This document shows positions 9,392 to 17,769 of a stretch of 64,000 nucleotides of DNA, piece after piece. This DNA is from Planococcus sp. MB-3u-03 (lineage in GTDB: Bacteria > Bacillota > Bacilli > Bacillales_A > Planococcaceae). The DNA is taken from assembly GCF_002833405.1 (NCBI RefSeq), contig NZ_CP025135.1:2089501-2153500 (forward strand), given 5' to 3'. Positions within the stretch are counted from its first letter, which is position 1; the number at the start of each line of letters is the position of its first letter. Made by a program: the position numbers and the translations under genes. The notes beneath the pieces are model-generated. The model was not told where the DNA came from. It saw only the letters and a program-made list of their open reading frames with translations, and searched no databases.

Positions 9392-9702
9392 TCGCGTTTT
9401 TCGCGCCATAGGCGGATTTTATAAAGGATAAGAATCAATGCGGCAATGACCAAGCCTTCGACGACGGGCAGGAAAAAGGCCAGGAATGTCAGGCCTAACC
9501 CTCCCGCAGCCAAGAACAAGATGATGACTGCATTTTTTCCGATCGATAATTTTTTGGCAAAGCCCAGTTTATACACGAGTGCCGATAACAGGAAGATGAC
9601 GGCAAACAGTGCATATCCCGCCACATCGAAATTCGGCATGTTCTGGTAAAGAACCCGGGCTACCGGATACATATTTTCATAGACAAAAGCCTGCTCGTCC
9701 AC
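9373..9702 (-). CDS. ylaH: YlaH-like membrane protein
   Basis: 109 aa protein with three predicted membrane helices (about residues 27-47, 57-74 and 78-97) and a basic tail. GYALFAVIFLLSALVYKLGF and the FLPVVEGLVIAALILILYK segment match YlaH as I remember it. Starts at GTG with GGAAGG 11 bases upstream. It lies 23 bp downstream of typA on the same strand, as ylaH and ylaG/typA are neighbours in B. subtilis. Molecular role unknown. Confidence 0.8.
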   Translation of the reverse strand: MDEQAFVYENMYPVARVLYQNMPNFDVAGYALFAVIFLLSALVYKLGFAKKLSIGKNAVIILFLAAGGLGLTFLAFFLPVVEGLVIAALILILYKIRLWREKRENAASQ

Positions 9703-9725
9703 GGATTATACATCCTTCCAGTTGT

Positions 9726-11573
9726 TTATTCTTCGATGGCTACTTTCTTTTTCTTCGCCATGCGTTCGCGTTCATTCTTATCAAGAATTTTCTTACGCAA
9801 GCGGATCGACTGAGGAGTGATTTCGCAGTACTCGTCATCGTTCAAGTATTCCAAAGCTTCTTCAAGGCTCATAAGACGCGCTTTTTTCATAGTTGTCGTC
9901 TGGTCTTTGTTGGCAGAACGGATGTTTGTCGCCGCTTTGATTTTGACGATATTGACCGTCAAGTCGTTGTCGCGGTTATGTTCACCGACGATCATGCCTT
10001 CGTAGATTTCAGTACCGACTTCAACGAATGAAGTTCCGCGGTCTTCGATGCCCATCAAGCCGTAAGTTGAAGATTTGCCGCGTTCCATAGAAACGAGCAC
10101 GCCTTGGCGACGGCCGCCTACGCGTCCTGATGCAACTGGCTGATAGCTGTCGAATGTGTGGTTGATGATTCCGTATCCGCGTGTTTGCGTCAGGAATTCA
10201 GTTGTATAACCGATCAATCCACGTGCAGGGACATTGAATACTAAACGTACTTGTCCGCTTCCGTTGTTGATCATGTCGAGCATTTCACCTTTGCGTTCAC
10301 CAAGTGATTCGATGATCGCGCCAGTGTATTCTTCAGGAACATCCACTTGAACGCGTTCAACTGGTTCACAGCGGACGCCATCCACCATGCGGACGATAAC
10401 TTCAGGTTTTGACACTTGAAGTTCGAATCCTTCACGGCGCATGTTTTCGATCAAGATCGATAGATGCAGCTCCCCGCGGCCCGAAACGACCCATGCGTCA
10501 GGAGAATCAGTAGGATCGACGCGCAAGGAAACGTCTGTCTCCAATTGGGCATCCAATCTTTCCTGAATTTTTCTTGATGTGATGAACTTGCCTTCTTTAC
10601 CGGCGAACGGGCTGTTGTTGACAAGGAACGTCATTTGCAGCGTCGGTTCGTCGATGCGGAGAATCGGCAATGCTTCCGGATGGTCTTGTGGGCATACGGT
10701 CTCGCCGACGTTGATGTCTTCGAGGCCAGAGATTGCGATCAAGTCGCCTGCTTCGGCTTTTTGGATCTCAATACGCTTCAAGCCCATGAATCCGTGGATT
10801 TTCGTGATACGGAAGTTTTTGACAGAGCCATCCAGTTTCATCAAGGAAACGGATTGTCCGACTTCGATCGTGCCGCGGAATACGCGTCCGATACCGATAC
10901 GGCCGACATAGTCGTTGTAATCAAGAAGTGCCACTTGGAATTGCAATGGCTCTTCACGGTTATCGATCGGTGCCGGTACGTGGTCCATGATTGCATCATA
11001 GATGACCTGCATGTTTTCTTCCTGGTCAGCTGGGTCAGATGAAAGACTTGCCGTTCCGTTCATGCCTGATGCAAAAATGACCGGGAATTCCAATTGGTCG
11101 TCGTTTGCTTCAAGTTCGATGAACAATTCGATGACTTCATCGACAACTTCATCCGGACGCGCGAAATCGCGGTCGATTTTGTTGACGACTACAATCGGCT
11201 TGAGGTTTTGCTCAAGCGCTTTTTTCAAGACAAAGCGTGTCTGTGGCATACAGCCTTCGTAAGCATCGACAACGAGCAAGACACCATCAACCATTTTCAT
11301 GATGCGCTCCACTTCGCCGCCGAAATCGGCGTGTCCAGGAGTATCCAAAATGTTGATTTTAGCGTCTTTATATTGAATCGCGGTGTTTTTCGCTAGGATT
11401 GTGATTCCGCGTTCTCTTTCAATGTCGTTTGAGTCCATCGCCCGCTCATCAACATGTTCGTTTGATCGGAAGATTCCTGATTGCTGAAGCAACTGATCCA
11501 CCAATGTCGTTTTGCCGTGGTCAACGTGTGCGATAATTGCAATGTTTCGTAAATCGTTTCTAAGGTTAGTCAT
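9726..11573 (-). CDS. typA: Ribosome-associated translational GTPase TypA/BipA
   Basis: 615 aa translational GTPase, close to the roughly 612 aa of B. subtilis TypA. G1 is [11 protein letters not shown]3 [15 protein letters not shown]4 NKID. EF-G-like domains II, III and V follow, with a BipA-specific C-terminus. Implicated in ribosome assembly and growth at low temperature or under stress. The frame opens further upstream, but ATG 11573 ([10 protein letters not shown]) has GGAGTG five bases before it and matches the family start. Confidence 0.96.
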   Translation of the reverse strand: MTNLRNDLRNIAIIAHVDHGKTTLVDQLLQQSGIFRSNEHVDERAMDSNDIERERGITILAKNTAIQYKDAKINILDTPGHADFGGEVERIMKMVDGVLLVVDAYEGCMPQTRFVLKKALEQNLKPIVVVNKIDRDFARPDEVVDEVIELFIELEANDDQLEFPVIFASGMNGTASLSSDPADQEENMQVIYDAIMDHVPAPIDNREEPLQFQVALLDYNDYVGRIGIGRVFRGTIEVGQSVSLMKLDGSVKNFRITKIHGFMGLKRIEIQKAEAGDLIAISGLEDINVGETVCPQDHPEALPILRIDEPTLQMTFLVNNSPFAGKEGKFITSRKIQERLDAQLETDVSLRVDPTDSPDAWVVSGRGELHLSILIENMRREGFELQVSKPEVIVRMVDGVRCEPVERVQVDVPEEYTGAIIESLGERKGEMLDMINNGSGQVRLVFNVPARGLIGYTTEFLTQTRGYGIINHTFDSYQPVASGRVGGRRQGVLVSMERGKSSTYGLMGIEDRGTSFVEVGTEIYEGMIVGEHNRDNDLTVNIVKIKAATNIRSANKDQTTTMKKARLMSLEEALEYLNDDEYCEITPQSIRLRKKILDKNERERMAKKKKVAIEE

Positions 11574-11609
11574 ACTTTCACTCCAATATTCTTTTTTCGA
11601 GCCTATAAC

Positions 11610-11626
11610 TGTGCTAGTATAGCACA
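11610..11626. promoter_or_regulatory. Palindrome overlapping divergent typA and ylaF promoters
   Basis: Perfect inverted repeat TGTGCTA-GTA-TAGCACA between divergent typA and ylaF. On the minus strand it contains TGCTATACT, an extended -10 about 40 bp upstream of the typA start; on the plus strand TGCTAGTAT could serve ylaF. No good -35 boxes are visible. It may be a promoter pair, an operator, or both. Confidence 0.5.
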
Positions 11627-11681
11627 TATAGGGGAAAAACCCTACGATTTTATTTCATGCGTATGCAGGAGGTTAGATGGT

Positions 11682-11891
11682 ATGAAAGAAGCGATCATAG
11701 AATCATGGCATAATATAAAATGGATTTTTGTACTATATTCATTGGCGGCAATTGGAGCAATGGTGCTCATCGGCGTCGCAGTGGCACTTCGCAGCGTAAC
11801 CGGTATTTTTCTCTCCATCCTATTATTATTGGTCATCATGGGCTTTGGATTCAAACGCAAAAAAGAAATGCGCGAAGCTGGCGCATTATAA
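11682..11891 (+). CDS. ylaF: YlaF-like small membrane protein
   Basis: 69 aa protein with two adjacent membrane helices (about residues 13-35 and 38-55) and a basic C-terminal tail FKRKKEMREAG. Its divergent position beside typA matches ylaF of B. subtilis; the sequence match is from memory. AGGAGG lies 8 bases before the ATG. Function unknown. Confidence 0.7.
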   Translation: MKEAIIESWHNIKWIFVLYSLAAIGAMVLIGVAVALRSVTGIFLSILLLLVIMGFGFKRKKEMREAGAL

Positions 11892-11902
11892 ACACAAAAA
11901 AG

Positions 11903-11931
11903 AGGCCGGGATATCCCGGCCTCTTTTTTGT
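11903..11931. terminator. Bidirectional terminator ylaF / suhB
   Basis: Perfect stem GAGGCCGGGATATCCCGGCCTC flanked by A6 and T6, between convergent ylaF and suhB. Boundaries are approximate by a few bases. Confidence 0.9.
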
Positions 11932-11937
11932 GATGGA

Positions 11938-12735
11938 TTATGTGTGCTTCGGCTTGATATAGTCCTGAAGCAATTTCCCATGAATGGATGGATTGGCGGC
12001 TACGAAGGTGTCTGATTTCAGCAGGTTTGCCGGCTGCCCTGAAAAATTGCTCGCAACAGCGCCCACTTCGTTTGCCATTACCAAGCCACCGGCAATATCC
12101 CATGGCGATAGCCGCATGGAAATATAGGCGTCGATGCGTCCGCTCGCAAGATAAGCCAGTTCAAGCGCAGCCGAACCGTAAGAACGCATGCCGCGTGCCT
12201 CATGGACGAGGCGTATCGTCGCTTCATGCTCTACGTGCCGGTTCGGTGTTGCCCACATGGCATTCATGCCGATGATCGATTCGCTGATGTCGGTCTCAAT
12301 CAGTGGCTGCAGCCGTTCATCGTTATAATAAGCGCCGCCGCCTGCTATTGCATGATAAAGATCGTCATTGACGACGTCATAGATATAGCCCATCTTGCCG
12401 ACACCATCTTCATAGATGCCGAGCGAAATGGCAAAATTGCGTCGTTGGTGCACGAAATTCATAGTGCCGTCGATCGGGTCGAGCATCCATACCGTGCCGC
12501 TTAATTCTTCGATTGTGTCTCCAAATCCTTCTTCGCCGAAAACGCGGTGGCCCGGAAAATCTTCCCGGATATGGTGGATGAAGAACTTCTCCACTTCCTT
12601 GTCCACATTGGTGACCAAGTCATTTGCGTGGGCTTTCGTATCCACCGAAATGTCGCTAAGAAATGAATTGCGTATCCGGTGCCCCGCTTCTTTGATCATC
12701 GATTTTATGTAACGGTCCATTGCGTGCTGGTCCAT
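11938..12735 (-). CDS. suhB: Inositol monophosphatase family protein
   Basis: Mg-dependent sugar phosphatase fold, 265 aa, counterpart of B. subtilis YktC. Metal-site motifs: VFGEEGFGD (Glu), WMLDPIDGTMNF (the DPIDGT loop) and WDIAGGLVMANEVGA. It likely hydrolyses inositol monophosphate or related phosphates such as NADP or AMP derivatives; the true substrate is not shown by sequence. ATG preceded by AAGGGGGAG. It lies downstream of a small ykzI-like gene on the same strand, but a terminator separates them. Confidence 0.92.
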   Translation of the reverse strand: MDQHAMDRYIKSMIKEAGHRIRNSFLSDISVDTKAHANDLVTNVDKEVEKFFIHHIREDFPGHRVFGEEGFGDTIEELSGTVWMLDPIDGTMNFVHQRRNFAISLGIYEDGVGKMGYIYDVVNDDLYHAIAGGGAYYNDERLQPLIETDISESIIGMNAMWATPNRHVEHEATIRLVHEARGMRSYGSAALELAYLASGRIDAYISMRLSPWDIAGGLVMANEVGAVASNFSGQPANLLKSDTFVAANPSIHGKLLQDYIKPKHT

Positions 12736-12775
12736 GTATGAGCTCCCCCTTATTTCTTTCCATTATAACGAAAAA

Positions 12776-12805
12776 AGCATCCACTGTCTTTAGCCAGCAG
12801 ATGCT
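12776..12805 (-). terminator. Terminator of the ykzI-like gene
   Basis: Imperfect hairpin AGCATC...GATGCT with an inner CTG/CAG pair, followed on the minus strand by T6. Confidence 0.7.
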
Positions 12806-12825
12806 TCTACGGTATGGTCGTCTGT

Positions 12826-13020
12826 TTACAATGCATGAAGAGCCTCCAGTTCTACTTGTATTTCTGCCAGCCGTTTCTTGCTCTTGTCCTTTTGGCTGCT
12901 GTCATTTTGCTGCATTGCATCATACAAGGTGGCCAATTCGTAATCAAGCTCCAGCTTCAAGGTATTGATATACTCTTTTTCTACATCCGCTTTCCGGATA
13001 ATCTGTATCATCTGCTTCAT
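12826..13020 (-). CDS. Small helical protein, YkzI-like
   Basis: 64 aa, highly charged, predicted to be one long helical hairpin or coiled coil (heptad-like spacing in ADVEKEYINTLKLELDYELA and RLAEIQVELEAL). Position between suhB and yktB suggests B. subtilis YkzI, whose role is unknown. A GGGGGG site lies upstream of the ATG. Function not assigned. Confidence 0.65.
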   Translation of the reverse strand: MKQMIQIIRKADVEKEYINTLKLELDYELATLYDAMQQNDSSQKDKSKKRLAEIQVELEALHAL

Positions 13021-13043
13021 AAGTGAGCCCCCCCTTCCCTCAT

Positions 13044-13061
13044 AATCGGAATATTCCGATT
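13044..13061. promoter_or_regulatory. 18-bp perfect palindrome between divergent genes
   Basis: AATCGGAATATTCCGATT is a perfect palindrome in the 150-bp space between the ykzI-like gene (24 bp upstream of its ATG) and yktB. Symmetry and position suggest a dimer-binding operator. No T-rich flank supports a terminator. Regulator unknown. Confidence 0.45.
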
Positions 13062-13170
13062 GCGATGTTTGTTACACATCTTTACCCCGTTTTTCTCTCC
13101 TGAAAACTTATTTATATTCATTCTTCTCAAACTTCGTTAAAATAAAAACTAATGATTATTTAAGGAGGGG

Positions 13171-13821
13171 ATGTCCGTGAATCCATACTGGACTGAACAG
13201 GATTTTGAAGTATTCGAAACCCCAGGCCTCGAAGCGCGCATGGAAGCATTATCGACGCATGTGCGGCCAAAATTCGAAGCATTGGGCCAAGACTTTTCCG
13301 CTTATTTCTCTGGGGAAACCGGGGATGAATTTTTCCCGCATGTCGCGAAACATATGCGCCGGACTGTCAATCCACCAAATGACAGCTGGGTGGCATTTGC
13401 ACCTTATAAACGCGGCTATAAAGCCGTCCCCCATTTCCAGGTCGGGCTATGGGAAAGCCACGTTTTTGTCATTCTAGCTGTCATTTATGAAGCGCCCGGC
13501 AAACCGCAAATGGCGAATCAACTAATTTCCACTGGGGCTTTAGCCGAACTGCCAGCCGAATTTGTCGTTTCGGGCGATCATATGAAGCCTGAAGCCGAAA
13601 CCATCGCATCGCTCGGCGAAGAGGGCATCGAAAAGCTGCTCACGCGCCTGCGTGATGTCAAAAAAGGGGAACTCGTCATCGGCAGGCATTTGGCACGTGC
13701 TGATGCTGCTGCGCTCGATAAAGACGGATTCTATGCTTTTGCAGAAGAAACATTCCGCGAGCTGCTTCCGGTTTACCGGAATTTGCTTCAAGCAAACGAA
13801 AAAACCGCCGTTCATCGCTGA
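13171..13821 (+). CDS. yktB: YktB family protein (DUF1054, UPF0637)
   Basis: 216 aa soluble protein. The conserved N-terminus (FEVFETPGLEARMEAL) and central VAFAPYKRGYKAVPHFQVGL are typical of the DUF1054 family. Function unknown; the family has a solved fold but no proven reaction that I know of. ATG 13171 lies very close to GGAGGGG; GTG 13177 (VNPYW) has better spacing and may be the true start. Its stop codon lies inside the terminator hairpin. Confidence 0.9.
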   Translation: MSVNPYWTEQDFEVFETPGLEARMEALSTHVRPKFEALGQDFSAYFSGETGDEFFPHVAKHMRRTVNPPNDSWVAFAPYKRGYKAVPHFQVGLWESHVFVILAVIYEAPGKPQMANQLISTGALAELPAEFVVSGDHMKPEAETIASLGEEGIEKLLTRLRDVKKGELVIGRHLARADAAALDKDGFYAFAEETFRELLPVYRNLLQANEKTAVHR

Positions 13822-13830
13822 ACGGCGGTT
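13803..13830. terminator. Bidirectional terminator yktB / yktA
   Basis: Stem AACCGCCGTTCA/TGAACGGCGGTT flanked by A6 and T6, between convergent genes; overlaps the yktB stop codon. Confidence 0.9.
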
Positions 13831-13834
13831 TTTT

Positions 13835-14110
13835 CTATCTTTTGATACGGATCAATTCATCGTCCGAAGCTTCTTTCATCTTCTTAACGACCGTAAAACT
13901 GACATAGCCGCTTTCTTCTTCGAACTCACGGAAGTATGTTTTTTCTTCCGCCATCGATGGCACCACTTTTTTAAACTTACGGTATTTGTCCATCAGTTCC
14001 TGACGTTTGACCCCTTTTTCATAAGCTTTTTCTATCGCTTCGAAAAATTCCACGACATCGACGATCTCATCGGTTGTCCAATCGATAGAAAATGGATATG
14101 AATATTCCAT
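13835..14110 (-). CDS. yktA: UPF0223 family protein YktA
   Basis: 91 aa acidic helical protein; the pattern YPFSIDWTTDEIVDVVEFF and KYRKFKKVVPS is the UPF0223 signature. Function unknown. The frame opens at GTG 14119, but ATG 14110 (MEYSYPF) matches the B. subtilis start and has AGGTGAAGG upstream. It lies 10 bp after the nitronate monooxygenase gene on the same strand, likely co-transcribed. Confidence 0.9.
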   Translation of the reverse strand: MEYSYPFSIDWTTDEIVDVVEFFEAIEKAYEKGVKRQELMDKYRKFKKVVPSMAEEKTYFREFEEESGYVSFTVVKKMKEASDDELIRIKR

Positions 14111-14119
14111 GGCCTTCAC

Positions 14120-15091
14120 CTACTCTCTTTCAATAATCCCCCAGCGTTTGCGGATTTCTTCAGTTTGCTGGATCATTCGGTCGAACAATTCCTGGACAGT
14201 CGGCACATCCCGGATCAAGCCCGTCACTTGCCCTGCCCAGCCGAACCCTTTTTCTTGTTCGCCCTCATAGATATAGCGTTTATTGGCGGTTCCGCTGATA
14301 TAATCTTTCAGCGCTTCGTAGCTCGGCGTCTCTTTTTCGATCTCCAAGATCCGATCCGTCCATGCATTCGACAATGTACGGGCCGGTGCACCGATGCTGC
14401 GCTTGATAATTACTGTATCGTTTTCCGTGCTGTCAATCAACTGCTGCTTATACAGCTGGGACGCATGAATGCATTCTTTCGTTGCAATGAAGCGCGTTCC
14501 CATTTCAATTCCCTCTGCTCCAAGCGCCTGCGCCGCCATCCAGCCGCGGCCATCGCCAATGCCGCCAGACGCAATCACGGGAATCGATACAGCATCAACC
14601 ACTTGCGGAATCAGGACCATTGTTCCGATATCATCACGGCCGAGGTGGCCACCACCTTCATGCCCGACGACCATAACAGCATCCGCCCCAAGTGTCTCTG
14701 CCTTTTCAGCTTGGCGTCTTGCTGCCACCAACACCAATTTCTTAATATCGGTGCCTTCCAATTGTTCAAAGATCGGCGTCGGATTACCGCCAGTCATCGA
14801 TACCACAGGCACCCGTTCTTCGATTGCTACATCGAGCATATGCGAAAATGCCCGTCCATGCTCACCGATCGCAAAGTTTACGCCGAATGGCTTATCTGTC
14901 AATTCGCGGACTTTGCGGATTTCTACACGCAACTCATCAGGCCCCGGAAGGCTCATCGCCGTAATCTGCCCAAGCCCTCCGGCATTTGAGACCGCTGCCG
15001 CCAGGTCCGCATAAGCTAAATATGCCAGGCCTCCTTGGATGATCGGATAGTCGATTCCAAGCAGTTCCGTGATTCTTGTCTTAAATGCCAT
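14120..15091 (-). CDS. Nitronate monooxygenase (2-nitropropane dioxygenase family)
   Basis: FMN-dependent TIM-barrel enzyme of 323 aa that oxidises alkyl nitronates such as propionate-3-nitronate. N-terminal YPIIQGGLAYLAYADLAAAVSNAGG binds FMN (seen here in two parts around QGG and SNAGGLG). VVGHEGGGHLGRDD carries the family His region, and IPVIASGGIGDGRG the phosphate-binding loop. FabK enoyl-ACP reductases share this fold, so that alternative is not excluded, but the motif set favours nitronate monooxygenase. AAAGGAGTG precedes the ATG. Confidence 0.88.
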   Translation of the reverse strand: MAFKTRITELLGIDYPIIQGGLAYLAYADLAAAVSNAGGLGQITAMSLPGPDELRVEIRKVRELTDKPFGVNFAIGEHGRAFSHMLDVAIEERVPVVSMTGGNPTPIFEQLEGTDIKKLVLVAARRQAEKAETLGADAVMVVGHEGGGHLGRDDIGTMVLIPQVVDAVSIPVIASGGIGDGRGWMAAQALGAEGIEMGTRFIATKECIHASQLYKQQLIDSTENDTVIIKRSIGAPARTLSNAWTDRILEIEKETPSYEALKDYISGTANKRYIYEGEQEKGFGWAGQVTGLIRDVPTVQELFDRMIQQTEEIRKRWGIIERE

Positions 15092-15230
15092 AATCCCACT
15101 CCTTTTTTGTTCTCTATTTGTCTATTCGCTTCAATTTCAAAATTCCCTTTTCAATGTATGCAACTTGTTCCGCGCGGACGAAAATAAGTCAGACATCCAC
15201 GCTATAAGTGTAGTAACGAGGCGCCTTGCA

Positions 15231-15239
15231 TGCTATAAT
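15231..15239 (+). promoter_or_regulatory. Probable extended -10 promoter of speA
   Basis: TGCTATAAT, a consensus extended -10 element, lies 42 bp before the speA TTG start, giving a leader of about 35 nt. The -35 region (around GTAGTAA) is poor, which extended -10 promoters tolerate. Confidence 0.6.
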
Positions 15240-15280
15240 TTCTCTTGTTTTCATTTTGATAAAGTGAGGTGCACGTCCCA

Positions 15281-16750
15281 TTGTCACAACTCGAAACTCC
15301 GCTCTTTGATGCTTTATTGAAGCATCGGAACCGTCATCCTATACAATTTCACATTCCGGGCCATAAAAAAGGCCAAGGGGTCGATCCCGCTTTCCGGGAA
15401 TTTGTCGGCGATAATATCCTGTCAATCGACTTGATCAATATAGCGCCACTTGATGATCTGCATTCCCCAAAAGGCGCTATTAAACAAGCGCAGGAATTGG
15501 CAGCGCAAGCATTCGGTGCAGACCATACCTTCTTCTCGGTCCAAGGAACGAGCGGCGCTATCATGACGATGATTTTGAGTGTCGTCGGGCCGAACGATAA
15601 AATCCTCGTCCCGCGCAATGTCCATAAGTCCATTATGTCCGCCATTGTTTTTGCCGGCGCCATCCCTGTCTTTATCCATCCGGAAGTCGATCCGGAACTT
15701 GGCATCTCCCATGGCATTTCGCCTGAATCGGTGGAGAAAGCCTTGATCGAATATCCCGATGCCAAAGCGGTGCTCGTCATCAACCCGACATATTTTGGCG
15801 TGGCCGCTGATTTGAAGCGCATTGTCGATATCGCCCATGACAAATCCATTCCCGTGCTTGTCGATGAAGCGCATGGCGTCCATATCCATTTCCATAAATC
15901 CTTGCCGGTTTCCGCGATGGCTGCAGGAGCGGACATGGCTGCCACATCCGTTCATAAACTGGGCGGTTCCATGACACAGAGTTCTGTGCTGAATGTGCGT
16001 GAAGGCTTGGTGTCGCCGAAGCGTGTCCAGGCAACTCTATCCATGCTTACGACGACATCCACTTCCTATCCGATATTGGCATCGCTCGATACGGCACGGC
16101 GCCAGCTCGCGATCCACGGCTTTGACCTGATCGATCAGACAATCCGGCTGGCACAGGATGCACGCAAGCGGATCAATAAGATTCCGCATCTATTATGCGT
16201 CGGGAAAGAGTTGCTCAATTCTTCCGCGACATATGATATGGACCCGACCAAATTATTGATCAGCGTCAAAAACCTTGGCATCACCGGCCACCAGGCGGAA
16301 GAATGGCTGCGCGAGAACGCCAATATCGAAATTGAACTGTCCGATTTGTATAACATCCTCTGCCTTGTCACGCTCGGCGACAGCCGGAAAGAAATCAATT
16401 TGCTTGTCAATGCCTTGCAGCGCATGAGCGAAGCCTTGGAGACCGAGCACGCGGTTTCAGAACCGATTGTCTTATTGCCGGAAATTCCACGGCTTGCGAT
16501 GACGCCTCGCGATGCTTTTTACGCAGAGACGGAAATCATTCCGATCGATGAAGCGGTAGGACGCATCTCGGCCGAGTTCATCATGGTCTATCCACCGGGC
16601 ATTCCGATTTTCATTCCGGGGGAAATCATTACAGAGGAAAACATTTCCTATATCCACACGAACGTCAAAGCCGGGCTGCCGGTGCAGGGGCCTGAAGATG
16701 ATTCGCTCCAAACGCTTCATGTCATCAAAGAACATCATGCATTCCGTTAA
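15281..16750 (+). CDS. speA: Arginine decarboxylase (PLP, Orn/Lys/Arg decarboxylase family)
   Basis: 489 aa fold-type I PLP enzyme, first step of polyamine synthesis: arginine to agmatine. Nearly the same length as B. subtilis SpeA, with the same blocks: FHIPGHKKG, VQGTSGAIMTMI, VLVDEAHGVHIHF, PLP lysine in SVHKLGGSMTQSS, and the C-terminal AEFIMVYPPGIPIFIPGE. The frame opens at GTG 15269, but TTG 15281 (SQLETPLFDAL) is spaced correctly from GAGGTG and matches the family start. A lysine decarboxylase role is possible in this family; synteny favours SpeA. The window also carries the potABCD polyamine importer. Confidence 0.92.
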   Translation: MSQLETPLFDALLKHRNRHPIQFHIPGHKKGQGVDPAFREFVGDNILSIDLINIAPLDDLHSPKGAIKQAQELAAQAFGADHTFFSVQGTSGAIMTMILSVVGPNDKILVPRNVHKSIMSAIVFAGAIPVFIHPEVDPELGISHGISPESVEKALIEYPDAKAVLVINPTYFGVAADLKRIVDIAHDKSIPVLVDEAHGVHIHFHKSLPVSAMAAGADMAATSVHKLGGSMTQSSVLNVREGLVSPKRVQATLSMLTTTSTSYPILASLDTARRQLAIHGFDLIDQTIRLAQDARKRINKIPHLLCVGKELLNSSATYDMDPTKLLISVKNLGITGHQAEEWLRENANIEIELSDLYNILCLVTLGDSRKEINLLVNALQRMSEALETEHAVSEPIVLLPEIPRLAMTPRDAFYAETEIIPIDEAVGRISAEFIMVYPPGIPIFIPGEIITEENISYIHTNVKAGLPVQGPEDDSLQTLHVIKEHHAFR

Positions 16751-16765
16751 CGATATACAATAAAA

Positions 16766-16794
16766 AGGATCCAGCGCTGATAGCGCTGGATCCT
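16766..16794. terminator. Terminator speA / polysaccharide deacetylase
   Basis: 13-bp perfect stem AGGATCCAGCGCT/AGCGCTGGATCCT with loop GAT between convergent genes, flanked by A5 and a T-rich stretch. Confidence 0.9.
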
Positions 16795-16801
16795 ATTTTA
16801 T

Positions 16802-17680
16802 TTAGGGTTGGATTCCTTCTATTTCATCCGGATCTACAAATTCATAGCCTTTGTCGCGCAGCCCTTCGATAATTTGCGGCAGCGCTTCATTTGTCCACTC
16901 CCTGTCATGCATCAGCAAGTTTCCGCCGCTATTGAGTTCAGGGGCGTTGACCATAATTTCCGTCAAAGCTTCCGGTTCCATATAGCCCTGCATGAAGTCA
17001 TAGCCGTAGGTCCAGTTCATGCGCACCATGCCCTGTTCTTGGGCAAGCGCTTTACTGAACTCGGTGTTTACGCCAAACGGGGCACGGAAAAACTTCGGCG
17101 CCTCCCCGATGATCGCTTCCACGCGCTCATTGAGCGACACGATTTCATCTTGCTGGACGCTTTCTGTGGACTGTTTCAAGTTGACATGGGTGTTTGTATG
17201 GTTGCCGATCGCAAAGCCCATATCATGAATTTCAGACAAGGTCTGTTGTTCTTCATCTGTATCGAGGAAATGCCCGTTGACGAAAAAGATAGCCGGTACA
17301 TCGAGTTCTTTCAAGGTTTCGGCCATTTCAAGCGAATATGTATCCGGTGCATCGTCGATTGTGATCAAGACCGCTTGTTCGTTCGCATCCCTGATCGCTT
17401 CGACTTTCGAGTTTTGCGGATTGATGCGATAGCGCGGCTCTGCTGCCTGTTCGGCGTCTTGTTCTTCCGGCTCTTGCTCTTCAGCGTTTTCCTGCTCTTC
17501 TACTTCTGCTTGATCTGATTGCTCACTTGCGGATTGCTCTGATGCCACATCTTCCTCGACATCATCCGTTTGCGCTGATTGTTCCTGTGCTGTATCTTCC
17601 GGCTCCTGGGCAGTTTCATCTGAACAAGCCCCAAGCAGAACTACCGCACATGCTGGCAGCAGCCAATTTTGTTTTTTCAT
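16802..17680 (-). CDS. Lipoprotein polysaccharide deacetylase
   Basis: 292 aa exported lipoprotein. Signal peptide with lipobox LLGAC is followed by a long Glu/Gln/Asp-rich linker (about residues 22-85), then a NodB-type deacetylase domain: AVLITIDDAPDTYS (motif 1, catalytic Asp), FAIGNHTNTHVNL (motif 2, metal His in HTNTH), RAPFG (motif 3) and LLMHDREW (motif 5 His). It likely removes acetyl groups from cell-wall or matrix glycans. ATG 17680 is preceded by AAGGAGG. Ends convergent with speA. Confidence 0.9.
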   Translation of the reverse strand: MKKQNWLLPACAVVLLGACSDETAQEPEDTAQEQSAQTDDVEEDVASEQSASEQSDQAEVEEQENAEEQEPEEQDAEQAAEPRYRINPQNSKVEAIRDANEQAVLITIDDAPDTYSLEMAETLKELDVPAIFFVNGHFLDTDEEQQTLSEIHDMGFAIGNHTNTHVNLKQSTESVQQDEIVSLNERVEAIIGEAPKFFRAPFGVNTEFSKALAQEQGMVRMNWTYGYDFMQGYMEPEALTEIMVNAPELNSGGNLLMHDREWTNEALPQIIEGLRDKGYEFVDPDEIEGIQP

Positions 17681-17738
17681 AATCAACCTCCTTGTGTAAA
17701 ATTTTAACATACGCAGGACGCACAAAGCATAGAAAAAA

Positions 17739-17757
17739 GGACCGCATTTTGCGGTCC
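17739..17757 (-). terminator. Terminator of the pdhABCD operon
   Basis: Stem GGACCGCA/TGCGGTCC followed on the minus strand by T6, just after the pdhD stop. Confidence 0.9.
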
Positions 17758-17769
17758 TTCCAAAACTAT

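Noticed and set aside
9817..10005. Long frames opposite typA, pyc, prfC and other conserved genes
   Set aside because: They are mirror frames of well-conserved genes, with no ribosome sites or recognisable domains.
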